Shown here: positions 1 through 8,318 of the stretch, piece by piece
Layout of the letters: each line of letters opens with the position of its first letter
Numbering within the stretch: position 1 is the stretch's first letter
Origin: an uncultured Intestinimonas sp.
GTDB lineage: Bacteria; Bacillota; Clostridia; Oscillospirales; Oscillospiraceae
DNA: 53,202 bases
Assembly: GCF_944387725.1 (NCBI RefSeq)
Contig: NZ_CALXGA010000006.1
Coordinates: 1-53,202 of the forward strand
Direction: 5' to 3'
Made by a program: the position numbers and the translations under genes
Notes under the pieces: generated by a model
What the model saw: only the letters and a program-made list of their open reading frames with translations
Database searches by the model: none
What the model was told of the DNA's origin: nothing

Positions 1-2
1 CC

Positions 3-506
3 CTCTTCTCCATCCCCGCCGGTAACGGGGCCAGCGTCCCCATCCCCCGCTATGTGCTCTACTCCATCCTTCTGGCCGCCATCATGTGGTTCATCTGGAA
101 CAAGACCACCTTCGGCAAGAACATGTTTGCCCTGGGCTCCAATGAGGAGGCCGCCCGGGTGTCCGGCGTCAACGTGCTGGTGACCACCATCCTGGTCTTC
201 GCCCTGGCCGGGGCCATGTACGGCTGGACCGGCTTCATCGAGGGGGCCCGTGTGGCCGCCAACAACGCCAACACCGGCCTCAACTACGAGCTGGACGCTA
301 TCGCGGCCTGCGTCATCGGCGGCGTCTCCTTCGTGGGCGGCATCGGCAAGATCAGCGGCATTATCATCGGCGTCATCATGCTGCGGCTCATCTTCGTAGG
401 CCTGACCTTCGCCGGCATCGACCAGAACTACCAGTACCTCATCAAGGGCGCTATTATCCTCTTCGCCTGCGCCCTGGATATGCGGAAATACCTTGCCAAG
501 AAGTAA
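3..506 (+). CDS. mglC: Galactose/methyl-galactoside ABC transporter permease MglC, C-terminal part
   Basis: Inner-membrane permease of a ribose/galactose-type (CUT2) sugar ABC importer. The frame is open from the left edge (codons begin at base 3), so the true start lies outside; the GTG at 54 is internal. Visible are a hydrophobic stretch (YSILLAAIMWFIW), the conserved cytoplasmic segment GKNMFALGSNEEAARVSGVNV, ELDAIAACVIGGVSFVGG, and the C-terminal KGAIILFACALDMRKY. These match MglC family sequences closely, more so than RbsC. The gene ends about 18 bp before an intrinsic terminator, so it is the last gene of its operon. The hexokinase and ribokinase genes nearby suggest a sugar-use neighbourhood. 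Substrate specificity is inferred from family resemblance only. Confidence 0.85.
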   Translation, partial: LFSIPAGNGASVPIPRYVLYSILLAAIMWFIWNKTTFGKNMFALGSNEEAARVSGVNVLVTTILVFALAGAMYGWTGFIEGARVAANNANTGLNYELDAIAACVIGGVSFVGGIGKISGIIIGVIMLRLIFVGLTFAGIDQNYQYLIKGAIILFACALDMRKYLAKK

Positions 507-523
507 AAAATCAGGTAAAATGG

Positions 524-554
524 AAATGGGGCGGGCCGTGACCCGCCCCATTTT
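524..554 (+). terminator. Intrinsic terminator after mglC
   Basis: Perfect 12-bp stem AAATGGGGCGGG / CCCGCCCCATTT (524-535 with 542-553), 6-nt loop, followed by a short T-run. It ends the sugar-transport operon just before the hexokinase gene. Confidence 0.85.
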
Positions 555-576
555 CTCTACCAACTAGAGAGGAAGA

Positions 577-1887
577 ATGCTTATGACAGATGTGACCAGG
601 CGCGTGGACGCCTTTTTGGGGGCCTACGGTATGGACCCGGGCCGGGTGGACCTGGACCGGTGCGCCCAGGCCTTCCAGGCCGACATGGAAAAGGGCCTCC
701 GGGGGGACCCGGACGCCCACATGCTGATGCTCCCCACCTATCTCTCCCCCCAGGGGGAGGTCCCCCGAAACCAGCCCGCCATTGTCATCGACGCCGGCGG
801 CACCAACTTCCGCATCGCCCTGGTCTCCCTAGGCGCCCAGGGGCCGGAGGTCCAGGAGCTGCGGGTCTTCCCCATGCCCGGCTCCCAGGGGCCCATCACC
901 TGGGCGGAATTTGTAGACCAGGTGGCGGAGGCGGTGCTGCCTCTGACCGGCCGCAGCCGCCGGGTGGGGCTGTGCTTCTCCTACGCCGCCGAGATTCTCC
1001 CCAACCGGGACGGCCGGGTCCTGCGCTTCTCCAAGCAGGTCCAGGTGGAGGGGGCCGAGGGGAGGGAGCTGGGCCGGGACCTCTCCGCCGCCCTGGCGGA
1101 GAAGGGGGCCCCCGGCGTCACCTTCGCGGTGCTCAACGACACGGTGGCGGCCCTGCTGGGGGGCGTAGCCGCCCTGGGAGAGGAGGTCTTTGACGGCTTC
1201 ATCGGTCTCATCTACGGAACCGGGGTCAACACCTGCTACGCCGAGGACCGGGAAAAGCTGGCCAAGGTCGCCGCCCCCTGGGCCCGGGACACCATGCTCA
1301 TCAACATGGAGGCGGCCCGCTTTGACGGAGCCCCCCAGAGTGAATTTGACCGCCGCCTGGACGCCCAGAGCGTGGACCCGGGGCTGTGCCGCTATGAGAA
1401 GATGGTCTCTGGCCGCTACCAGGGGGAGGTCATCTACTACGCCCTGCGCCAGGGTGCGGAGGAGGGCCTCTTCTCCCCAAAACTCTCCGCCTTCCTCCAG
1501 GGGCTGGCGGGGCTGACCTCGGTGCAGGCCGACGCCTTCAGCGCCCGCCCCTACGGGGACGGCCTTCTGGCTTCTGCCTGCCGGACGGAGGCCGACCGGG
1601 AGGCCGTCTACACCGTCATCGACCGGGCCGTGGAGCGCTCGGCCCGGCTGGTGTGCGCCAACCTGGGGGGCATCCTCCTCCAGACCGGGGCCGGAACCCA
1701 CATCCACCGCCCCGTCTGCATCGTGGCGGAGGGCTCCACCTTCTACAAGGGCCACCTCTTCCGGGGCAAGCTGGAGCGGCTGTGCGCCGAATACTTCACC
1801 GGCGTCCTGGGCCGGCACTACGCCTTCCGGAAGGTGGCCGACGCCAACCTCATCGGCACCGCAGCGGCTGCCCTGCTGAACCTCTGA
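577..1887 (+). CDS. Hexokinase-family sugar kinase
   Basis: Predicted cytoplasmic ATP-dependent hexose kinase of the eukaryotic-type hexokinase family (436 aa, about the length of one hexokinase unit), not a ROK kinase. Phosphate-1 motif IDAGGTNFRIAL at residues 71-82, sugar-contact region FSYAAEILPNRDGRVLRFSK near 131-150, the catalytic-type LNDTVAALLGG near 186-196, and adenosine-side GLIYGTGVNTCY near 210-221. The SD-like AGAGAGGAAG (566-575) lies 1-4 nt before the ATG at 577 and about 8 nt before the in-frame ATG at 583, so 583 is an equally good start. A terminator immediately upstream separates it from mglC; no clear promoter is visible in the gap. The sugar substrate cannot be read from sequence. 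Confidence 0.8.
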   Translation: MLMTDVTRRVDAFLGAYGMDPGRVDLDRCAQAFQADMEKGLRGDPDAHMLMLPTYLSPQGEVPRNQPAIVIDAGGTNFRIALVSLGAQGPEVQELRVFPMPGSQGPITWAEFVDQVAEAVLPLTGRSRRVGLCFSYAAEILPNRDGRVLRFSKQVQVEGAEGRELGRDLSAALAEKGAPGVTFAVLNDTVAALLGGVAALGEEVFDGFIGLIYGTGVNTCYAEDREKLAKVAAPWARDTMLINMEAARFDGAPQSEFDRRLDAQSVDPGLCRYEKMVSGRYQGEVIYYALRQGAEEGLFSPKLSAFLQGLAGLTSVQADAFSARPYGDGLLASACRTEADREAVYTVIDRAVERSARLVCANLGGILLQTGAGTHIHRPVCIVAEGSTFYKGHLFRGKLERLCAEYFTGVLGRHYAFRKVADANLIGTAAAALLNL

Positions 1888-1947
1888 GGGCCTCCGCACC
1901 ACCAAAAATAGAGATAGATATTATATAGAGAGAGGAGACGCCGTGTT

Positions 1948-3615
1948 ATGAAGACTGACATCGAAATTGCCCAGGCGGCGGAGCTGCTGCCCATCGCCCA
2001 GATCGCCGCCCAGGCCGGCCTGGGGGAGGACCTGCTGGAGTACTACGGCCGTTATAAGGCCAAGGTAGACACCTTGGCCCTCCGGGATGCCCCCCGGAAG
2101 GGGAAGCTCATCCTGGTCACCGCCATCAACCCCACCCCGGCGGGGGAGGGCAAGACCACCACCAGCGTGGGCCTGTCCGACGCCCTCCACCGGCTGGGCA
2201 AGCATGTGATTCTGGCCCTGCGGGAGCCCTCCCTGGGTCCGGTCTTCGGGGTGAAGGGGGGCGCCGCCGGGGGCGGCTACGCCCAGGTGGTGCCCATGGA
2301 GGACATCAACCTCCACTTCACCGGGGACTTCCACGCCATCGGGGCGGCCAACAACCTCCTGGCCGCTATGCTGGACAATCACATCCAGCAGGGCAACGCC
2401 CTGGACATCGACGTGCGCCGGGTCACCTGGCGGCGGTGCGTGGACATGAACGACCGGCAGCTTCGGAACATCGTCTGCGGCCTGGGGGGAAAGGTAGACG
2501 GCGTCCCCCGGGAGGACGGCTTCGACATCACCGTGGCCTCGGAGATTATGGCCGTGCTGTGCCTGGCCTCCGGCCTCATGGACCTAAAGGCCCGGCTGGG
2601 CCGGATGGTGGTGGCCTACAACCGCTTCGGGGAGCCGGTGTACTGCTCCGATCTGAAGGCCCAGGGGGCCATGACCGCCCTTTTGAAGGACGCCATCCGC
2701 CCCAACCTGGTTCAGACCCTGGAGCACACCCCCGCCCTCATCCACGGCGGGCCCTTCGCCAACATCGCCCACGGCTGCAACTCGGTGTCGGCCACCGACA
2801 CGGCGCTGAAGCTGGGGGACTATGTGGTCACCGAGGCCGGCTTCGGGGCCGACCTGGGGGCGGAGAAGTTTTTGGATATCAAGTGCCGGGCCGCCGGCCT
2901 CGCCCCCGACGCGGTGGTTATCGTGGCCACGGTCCGGGCCCTGAAGCACCACGGGGGCTGCCCCAAGGACGGTCTGGGCCGGGAAAACCTGGAGGCCCTG
3001 GAGAAGGGCCTGCCCAACCTCCTCAAGCATGCGGAGAACATCACCCAGGTCTTCGGCCTGCCCGCCGTGGTGGCCATCAACCGCTTTGACAGCGACACCG
3101 AGGCTGAGCTCCAGAGGATTCGGGAGGCCTGCGGCCGCTTCGGGGTCCGGGTGGCCCTCAGCGAGGTCTGGGGCAAGGGGGGACAGGGGGGCGAGGCCCT
3201 GGCCCAGGAGGTCCTGCGGATCATCGACGAGGGGAAAAAGGACTTCCGCTTTGCCTACGAGTCCTCCGCCCCCCTGGCGGAGAAGATCCAGGCCATTGCC
3301 CAGAAGGTTTACGGAGCCGACGGGGTGGACTTCGCCCCCGCCGCCGCCAAGGAGCTCCAGCGGCTCACCGAGCTGGGCTATGGAGACCTCCCCGTGTGCA
3401 TGGCCAAGACCCAGTACTCCCTCTCCGACGACCCCGCCAAGCTGGGGGCCCCCTCCGGCTTCCGCATCACCGTGCGGAAGGTGAAGGTCTCCGCCGGGGC
3501 CGGCTTCGTGGTGGCCCTCACCGGGGACATCATGACCATGCCCGGTCTCCCCAAGGTCCCCGCCGCCGAGAACATCGACGTGGACGAGAACGGAAAAATC
3601 ACGGGGCTCTTTTAG
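1948..3615 (+). CDS. fhs: Formate--tetrahydrofolate ligase
   Basis: Cytoplasmic enzyme making 10-formyl-THF from formate, THF and ATP, for purine and one-carbon metabolism (and the methyl branch of acetogenesis where present). 555 aa is full length for Fhs. The nucleotide loop [14 protein letters not shown] is at about residues 60-73; also present are [22 protein letters not shown] and [11 protein letters not shown], typical of the family, and the ending NGKITGLF matches the usual Fhs C-terminus. SD GAGAGAGGAGA precedes the ATG. The stop TAG at 3613-3615 is shared with the left end of palindromic repeat copy A, whose insertion regenerated it. No folD or fchA is seen next to it. Confidence 0.97.
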   Translation: MKTDIEIAQAAELLPIAQIAAQAGLGEDLLEYYGRYKAKVDTLALRDAPRKGKLILVTAINPTPAGEGKTTTSVGLSDALHRLGKHVILALREPSLGPVFGVKGGAAGGGYAQVVPMEDINLHFTGDFHAIGAANNLLAAMLDNHIQQGNALDIDVRRVTWRRCVDMNDRQLRNIVCGLGGKVDGVPREDGFDITVASEIMAVLCLASGLMDLKARLGRMVVAYNRFGEPVYCSDLKAQGAMTALLKDAIRPNLVQTLEHTPALIHGGPFANIAHGCNSVSATDTALKLGDYVVTEAGFGADLGAEKFLDIKCRAAGLAPDAVVIVATVRALKHHGGCPKDGLGRENLEALEKGLPNLLKHAENITQVFGLPAVVAINRFDSDTEAELQRIREACGRFGVRVALSEVWGKGGQGGEALAQEVLRIIDEGKKDFRFAYESSAPLAEKIQAIAQKVYGADGVDFAPAAAKELQRLTELGYGDLPVCMAKTQYSLSDDPAKLGAPSGFRITVRKVKVSAGAGFVVALTGDIMTMPGLPKVPAAENIDVDENGKITGLF

Positions 3616-3778
3616 GGCTTGTTTGAAAATTGGCGATGTGTCCAGCAGCGAGGGATTTTGGGCCGCTGGCAAGCAATTTTTTCGCAGGAATCCTGGCGGA
3701 TTTCAAGGAAAAATTGCGCCGTCCAGGGGGCAAAAGCCCCGCTGATTGGGCATGTTGACATGTTTCAAACAAGCCCTA
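3613..3778 (-). repeat. Palindromic MITE-like element, copy A (TA flanks included)
   Basis: Element body 3615-3776 (162 bp) with terminal inverted repeats GGGCTTGTTTGAAA / TTTCAAACAAGCCC, flanked by TA at 3613-3614 and 3777-3778, consistent with a TA target duplication. Orientation is opposite to copies B-E. Inside, further complementary blocks (GCAATTTTT / AAAAAATTGC; AATCC / GGATT) make almost the whole element an imperfect palindrome. It lies at the convergent junction of fhs and the ribokinase gene: its TA+G forms the fhs stop and it replaces the ribokinase C-terminus. It encodes no convincing protein. Confidence 0.9.
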
Positions 3779-4794
3779 GGCCGCGCTGGAGGATTTCCGG
3801 CCAGCGCGTCCAGCAGGCCGGGGTCGAAGGCGGAGCAGCCCCGCTCCCGCAGGAGGGTCTGGACCTGGGCCGCGGTGGGCAGGCTGGGCATGGCCCCGGA
3901 CCGGGAGACAGTGAGGGCGGCGGCATGGCTGGCAAAGGTCAGCGCCTCTCCCTGGGAGAGCCCGGCGCACAGCCCGGTGCAGAAGGCCGCCACGAAGGAG
4001 TCCCCGGCGGCGGTGGGGTCGGCCACCTGGGGCATACGGACGCAGGGGGTCTGCTGGAGGCCCTCCGGCCCCGCCAGCACAGCGCCGTGCTCCCCCAACG
4101 TCACCAGCACATAAGCCGCCCCCTGGGCCCGGAGGTCCATGGCCGCCGCCGCCACATCCTCCAGAGAGAACCCGGCGGCGTCCGAGCGGATGGGGAGGCC
4201 GGAGAGGGCGGCGGCCTCGTACTCGTTGGGGGAGAGGTAGGTGGCGCAGGCCGTCAGGGCGGGCGAGAGGGGGGCCGCCGGGGCCGGGTTGACCATCACC
4301 GGGACGCCGGCGGCCCTGGCCCAGCCGGCCACCGCCTCATTGACCGCCATGGGCAGCTCGAACTGGAGCAGCACCATGTCGTAGTCCCCAATGGCGCCCT
4401 CCAGCCAGGACACCTGGTCCACCGTCAGGGTAAAATTGGCGCCGGGGCAGGCAGTGATGCGGTTCTGGGCGCCCTGGTCCGTGATCTCCAGCAGAATCTG
4501 GGCCACCCCGGTGGGGGCGCTTGGGTCCACGGTGACGTGGGAGGTATCCACCCCCTGGGCCTCCACGGTTTCCAGCAGGGAGGACCCGAAGGGGTCGGCT
4601 CCCACCTGGCCCACAAAGGTGGTGCGGGCCCCCAGACGGGCGCACTGGACGGCCTGGTTGGCCCCCTTGCCCCCGGGGGCGGTGGAGAAGGAGAGGCCGA
4701 TGACGGTCTCCCCGGCGCCGGGGGCACGGCGGGCGGAGGCGGTGAGGTCCATAGAGAGGCTGCCCACCACCAGGATGCGGGGCTTTTTCAGCAT
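3703..4794 (-). CDS. rbsK: Ribokinase (PfkB family) with repeat-derived C-terminal tail
   Basis: Cytoplasmic PfkB-family kinase, most like ribokinase: N-terminal VVGSLSMDLTASARRAPGAG, substrate/nucleotide signature APGGKGANQAVQCARLGA (about residues 39-56) and the C-terminal anion-hole/catalytic motif DPTAAGDSFVAAF with its Asp (about 258-270). SD AAAGGAG is 9 nt before the ATG. Ribokinase proper is about 305 aa, but this frame is 363 aa: the last roughly 24 residues (ACLKHVNMPNQRG...) are translated from palindromic element copy A. Removing the element and one TA gives a frame ending ...RPKRAP followed by TGA, inside the fhs 3' end. Ribose is the likely but unproven substrate; another pentose or nucleoside is possible. 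Confidence 0.85.
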   Translation of the reverse strand: MLKKPRILVVGSLSMDLTASARRAPGAGETVIGLSFSTAPGGKGANQAVQCARLGARTTFVGQVGADPFGSSLLETVEAQGVDTSHVTVDPSAPTGVAQILLEITDQGAQNRITACPGANFTLTVDQVSWLEGAIGDYDMVLLQFELPMAVNEAVAGWARAAGVPVMVNPAPAAPLSPALTACATYLSPNEYEAAALSGLPIRSDAAGFSLEDVAAAAMDLRAQGAAYVLVTLGEHGAVLAGPEGLQQTPCVRMPQVADPTAAGDSFVAAFCTGLCAGLSQGEALTFASHAAALTVSRSGAMPSLPTAAQVQTLLRERGCSAFDPGLLDALAGNPPARPRACLKHVNMPNQRGFCPLDGAIFP

Positions 4795-4857
4795 GGGTAA
4801 GAACTCCTTTCAACGAAGCGGATTCACCTGCCGTACCCATTGGGGCGGAAGATGCAG

Positions 4858-4885
4858 ACGCCCAGCCAAATCAACGGCTGGGCGT
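4858..4885. terminator. Hairpin between the aldolase and ribokinase genes
   Basis: Perfect 10-bp stem ACGCCCAGCC / GGCTGGGCGT (4858-4867 with 4876-4885), 8-nt loop. The clear T-run (GTTTTTG) is on the plus side, although the neighbouring genes run on the minus strand, where the tail is only TCTGCATC. It may be a weak terminator or a processing hairpin after the aldolase gene. Confidence 0.45.
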
Positions 4886-4899
4886 TTTTGATGGGGCGT

Positions 4900-5928
4900 T
4901 TACAGCCGGGCGGCGGCGGTCAGGAAGCCGTCCACGTCCTCCGGAGTGGTGGCAAAGCAGGTGACCAGCCGGATGACGGTGTGGCCGCTCTCCCGGGCGG
5001 GGCGCCAGTCCTCAAAGGCGCAGATCGCCTGAAGGGCGGAGCGCCGGACCTGGTCCACCACCAGGAAAATCTGATTGGTGGGGGAGTCCACCCACAGCTG
5101 CCAGTCCAGGGCCTTCAGGCCGGCCTGGAGCCGGGCGGCCATGGCGTTGCCGCGGCGGGCCAGCTCGAAGTAGAGGCCGTCCCGGAACAGGGCCTCGAAC
5201 TGTGCCCCCAGCAGCCAGCCCTTGGCCAGCACGCCCCCCATCTGCTTCTTAATGCGGAAGAAGTCGGGCTGGAGGGCCGGGTTGGCCAGCACCAGGGCCT
5301 CCCCCATGAGGGCGCCGTTCTTGGTGCCGCCGATGGTAAAGGCGTCGGCCAGCCGGGCCAGGTCCGGCAGGGTGAGATCGCTCTGGGGGGAGGTGAGGGC
5401 GGCCCCCAGCCGGGCCCCGTCCACATACAGCAGCAGACCGTTGTCCCGGCAGAAGGCGGAGAGGGCGGAGAGCTCGGCCCGGGTGTAGACGCCGCCGCTC
5501 TCGGTGGCGTCGGCCACCTCCACCACCCGGGGCTTGACGGTGTGGGGGTTCTGGTGCTCCTCCAGAATCGGGAGAAGCAGCTCCGGCCGGAGCTTGCCGT
5601 CTGGTCCGGCGGGCGCCAGCAGCAGCTTGTGGCCGGCGGCCTCCACCGCCCCGGCCTCGTGTCCGTTGAGGTGGGAGGAGTCCGCAGTGAGGACCCCCTC
5701 CCAGGGGCGCAGGAAGGCGGCCATGGCCACCGCGTTGACCTGGGTGCCGCCGGTGAGGAACTCCACTTTCCCCTCCGGGCACTGGCACAGGTCCAGCAGC
5801 AAAGCCTCCGCCCGGCGGCAGTAGCCGTCCTCGCCGTAGCCTACGTTGCCCTCCAGGCTGGTCTCCCCCAGGGCGGCCAGGACCTGGGGAGGGGCGCCGA
5901 AGGAGTAGTCGTTGCGGAAGAGGTACAT
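4900..5928 (-). CDS. Low-specificity L-threonine aldolase-like PLP enzyme
   Basis: Fold-type I PLP enzyme of the beta-eliminating lyase/threonine aldolase family, which cleaves L-threonine or L-allo-threonine to glycine and acetaldehyde. 342 aa, normal length. N-terminal RNDYSFGAPPQVLAAL, GNVGYGEDGYC, EFLTGGTQVNAVA, SSHLNGHEAGAVE (PLP-stacking His region), VDGARLGAAL (the Asp that pairs with the PLP nitrogen) and TIGGTKNGALMGE with the Schiff-base Lys near residue 200. The reading frame extends to a GTG at 5937, but that GTG is part of the SD GAGGTGG, so ATG 5928 is chosen. It follows glnS by 42 bp on the same strand and is probably cotranscribed. It supplies glycine or recycles threonine; a related specificity cannot be excluded. 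Confidence 0.85.
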   Translation of the reverse strand: MYLFRNDYSFGAPPQVLAALGETSLEGNVGYGEDGYCRRAEALLLDLCQCPEGKVEFLTGGTQVNAVAMAAFLRPWEGVLTADSSHLNGHEAGAVEAAGHKLLLAPAGPDGKLRPELLLPILEEHQNPHTVKPRVVEVADATESGGVYTRAELSALSAFCRDNGLLLYVDGARLGAALTSPQSDLTLPDLARLADAFTIGGTKNGALMGEALVLANPALQPDFFRIKKQMGGVLAKGWLLGAQFEALFRDGLYFELARRGNAMAARLQAGLKALDWQLWVDSPTNQIFLVVDQVRRSALQAICAFEDWRPARESGHTVIRLVTCFATTPEDVDGFLTAAARL

Positions 5929-5970
5929 GGGAACCACCTCGTTTTCAAGGATTGGGACACAGGCGGGCCG

Positions 5971-7653
5971 TCAGAACTTGAAGGAGTCCTTCAGGCTCAC
6001 AGAGCGGTTGAAGACCAGGTGCTCCGGCGTGGAGTCCCGGTTATCCACACAGAAGTAGCCCTGCCGCAGGAACTGGTAGGAGGCGGGGGCCTGGGCCTGG
6101 GCCAGGCTCCGCTCCACCTTGGCCCCGGAAAGGATTTCCAGGGAGTTGGGGTTCAGGCAGTCCAGGAAGTTCTTGTCCCCGGCGTCGGGGTCGGCGTCGG
6201 AAAAGAGATTGTCGTAGAGCCGGACCTCGGCCTCCACAGCGGTGGCGGCGTCCACCCAGTGGAGGGTGGCCCCTTTTACCTTCCGGCCGTCGGCTGGGTC
6301 GCCCCCCCGGCTGTCCGGGTCGTACTCGGCCAGAATCTCGGTGACACGGCCCGCCTCATCCTTGATACAGCCGGTGCACTTCACCAGATAGGCCCCCTTC
6401 AGACGGCACTCGGGGCCGCCGGGATAGAGGCGCTTATATTTGGGCACCGGGGCCTCCAGAAAGTCCTCGGCTTCCACATAGAGGGTCCGGGAGAAGGCGA
6501 CCGCCCGGACGCCGTCCTCGGGCCGGTTGGGGTTATTTTCCACCTGGAAGGTCTCGCTCTGGCCCTCGGGGTAGTTGGTGATGGTGAGCTTCACCGGGCG
6601 GAGCACCGCCATAACCCGCTGGGCGGTCTCGTTCAGGTCCTCCCGAAGGCAGTGCTCCAGGAAGGCATACTCCACGGTGGAGGCAGCCTTGCTGACGCCG
6701 TTGCGCTCGGAGAAGTTCCGAATGGACCGGGGGGTGTAGCCCCGGCGGCGCAGGCCGCAGAGGGTGGGCATCCGGGGGTCGTCCCAGCCGGAGACCCGGC
6801 CCTCCTCCACCAGCTGGCGGAGCTTACGCTTGCTCATGACGGTGTAGTTGATGCCCAGCCGGGCAAACTCGATCTGCCGGGGCTTGGAGGGCGCCGAGCA
6901 GTTGGCAATGACCCAGTCGTAAAGGGGGCGGTGATCCTCGAACTCCAGGGAGCACAGGGAGTGGGTGATCCCCTCGATGGCGTCCTCCAGGGGGTGGGCG
7001 AAGTCATACATGGGGTAGATGCACCACTTGTCTCCCTGGCGGTGGTGGCGCATGTGGTTGATGCGGTAGAGCACCGGGTCCCGCATGTTGAAGTTGCCAG
7101 AGGCCAGGTCGATTTTGGCCCGGAGGGTGTATTTACCGTTGGGGAACTCCCCGGCGCGCATCCGGGCGAAGAGGTCCAGGGACTCCTCTGCGGGCCGGTC
7201 CCGCCAGGGGGAGCGGGCGGGGGTGTTCACGTCCCCCCGGTACGCCTTGAACTCCTCCGGGGTGAGCGCACAGACGTAGGCCAGGCCCTTTTGGATGAGC
7301 TCCACGGCATAGCCGTACATCCGCTCAAAATAGTCGGAGGCGTAGAAAAAGCGGTCCCCCCAGTCATAGCCCAGCCAGTGGATGTCCTCCTGGATGGCCT
7401 CCACATATTCCACATCCTCCTTGGTGGGATTGGTGTCGTCCATGCGGAGGTTGCACAGGCCGCCGTACTTCTCGGCGGTGCCAAAGTCGATGAAAATGGC
7501 CTTGGCGTGGCCAATGTGGAGGTAGCCGTTGGGCTCCGGAGGGAACCGGGTGTGGACGGTCATGCCCTGGAACTGCCCCCCCGGGGCCAGGTCCTCGTCG
7601 ATAAAATCGTGGATAAAGTTCTGGGTCATGGTGGGGTTGAGGGCTTCTGGCAT
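5971..7653 (-). CDS. glnS: Glutaminyl-tRNA synthetase
   Basis: Class I aminoacyl-tRNA synthetase charging tRNA-Gln directly. 560 aa, normal for GlnRS. The N-terminal [30 protein letters not shown] (HIGH motif), [18 protein letters not shown] and the KMSKS equivalent [10 protein letters not shown], followed by [18 protein letters not shown], are GlnRS- rather than GluRS-specific. The frame begins at a GTG (7665) lying within the SD GAAGGAG; ATG 7653 is preferred. A separate gltX lies at about 34-35.4 kb, so the organism carries both direct glutaminylation and a GluRS; whether GatCAB is also present cannot be seen here. A sigma-A-type promoter lies at 7734-7762, and no T-box is visible in its leader of about 75 nt. 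Confidence 0.96.
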   Translation of the reverse strand: MPEALNPTMTQNFIHDFIDEDLAPGGQFQGMTVHTRFPPEPNGYLHIGHAKAIFIDFGTAEKYGGLCNLRMDDTNPTKEDVEYVEAIQEDIHWLGYDWGDRFFYASDYFERMYGYAVELIQKGLAYVCALTPEEFKAYRGDVNTPARSPWRDRPAEESLDLFARMRAGEFPNGKYTLRAKIDLASGNFNMRDPVLYRINHMRHHRQGDKWCIYPMYDFAHPLEDAIEGITHSLCSLEFEDHRPLYDWVIANCSAPSKPRQIEFARLGINYTVMSKRKLRQLVEEGRVSGWDDPRMPTLCGLRRRGYTPRSIRNFSERNGVSKAASTVEYAFLEHCLREDLNETAQRVMAVLRPVKLTITNYPEGQSETFQVENNPNRPEDGVRAVAFSRTLYVEAEDFLEAPVPKYKRLYPGGPECRLKGAYLVKCTGCIKDEAGRVTEILAEYDPDSRGGDPADGRKVKGATLHWVDAATAVEAEVRLYDNLFSDADPDAGDKNFLDCLNPNSLEILSGAKVERSLAQAQAPASYQFLRQGYFCVDNRDSTPEHLVFNRSVSLKDSFKF

Positions 7654-7733
7654 GTGGTCTTTCACTCCTTCGTCATCTCGCGGCGTCTGCCGCGCCCCTC
7701 CGCCCGCTGTCTGCGGCGGAGGCGTTGCACACC

Positions 7734-7762
7734 ATTTTACCCCAAAGGGCGAAAAATTGCAA
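7734..7762 (-). promoter_or_regulatory. Promoter for glnS
   Basis: On the minus strand TTGCAA, 17 bp, TAAAAT. It is enclosed by a 9-bp inverted repeat GGCGTTGCA (7721-7729) / TGCAACGCC (7758-7766) that overlaps the -35, a possible operator. The start site is inferred. Confidence 0.6.
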
Positions 7763-7993
7763 CGCCTGGATGAAAAGCGGCCGCGACAAACGCAGGAAGG
7801 AATTCACCCCCGGAAGAGAGCAGATTCGTTTTTATCAACCGGCAAAATATTTTCTAAATTCTTGACTATCTGAAAATTGATTGCGAACTGGGCCATAACG
7901 TAAATTCCATTTCTTGTTTATCAAGTCAGAATAGGGGCGGTTGCTTACAATTTATTTACTCAGACGTTTGTTGCGGAAAAACCGCAGGATATG

Positions 7994-8022
7994 TTGACAA
8001 GCACCGGAAATCGTGATAGAAT
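7994..8022 (+). promoter_or_regulatory. Promoter of the riboswitch-controlled ABC importer
   Basis: TTGACA (7994-7999), 17-bp spacer, TAGAAT (8017-8022), close to the sigma-A consensus and ending about 15 bp before the lysine riboswitch. The 7654-7993 stretch upstream holds only the glnS promoter and leader plus AT-rich sequence without a recognisable gene. Confidence 0.85.
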
Positions 8023-8037
8023 CACACCCAATCAAAG

Positions 8038-8201
8038 ATGATAGAGGCGCGAAGACCATCAGTACCCCTGCCGAGGCGCTCGACGGCCGGTGACGCGGAG
8101 GGAAAGGGGGCTTCGCCGAAATGGCCGTCAGGTTGAGGGGCGGGCTGTTGGGCGGTGGGAGAATATCCCGCCGACTGTCACGTTGCGTGGAGTGCTATCG
8201 T
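8038..8201 (+). ncRNA. Lysine riboswitch (L box) aptamer
   Basis: Recognised from conserved blocks in the right order: GATAGAGGCGCGA with AGTA downstream, GGAAAGGGGGCTTCGCCGAA, the TGGGCGGTGGGAGAATATC hairpin arm, ACTGTCACG, and GGAGTGCTATC. P1 is visible as GATAG (8040-8044) pairing with CTATC (8195-8199). The L box binds lysine and, in Bacillota, normally causes premature termination; a terminator hairpin follows at 8235-8269. It precedes an amino-acid ABC importer and so points to lysine as the cargo. A reading frame running through this region into the next gene is an artefact. Confidence 0.93.
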
Positions 8202-8234
8202 TCTTTTCCGGTTCCACTCAATGGGGATGTTTGG

Positions 8235-8269
8235 AAAACGACCGCCGGCGCCGCGCCGCGGTCGTTTTT
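8235..8269 (+). terminator. Riboswitch-controlled terminator
   Basis: Strong hairpin AAAACGACCGC / GCGGTCGTTTTT (8235-8245 with 8258-8269) with additional GC pairs inside and a T5 tail, between the lysine aptamer and the binding-protein gene. It is the expected off-state terminator when lysine is bound. Confidence 0.9.
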
Positions 8270-8318
8270 GATGTTCCAGCGCCCTTCCGGCGCCCATCCG
8301 ACACACAGGAAAGGAAAG

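Noticed and set aside
4840..7773. 977-codon open frame on the plus strand across the aldolase and glnS genes
   Set aside because: Antisense shadow of two well-recognised minus-strand genes.
8121..8318. N-terminal extension of the amino-acid binding protein
   Set aside because: This stretch is the lysine riboswitch and terminator; the lipoprotein signal begins at 8319.
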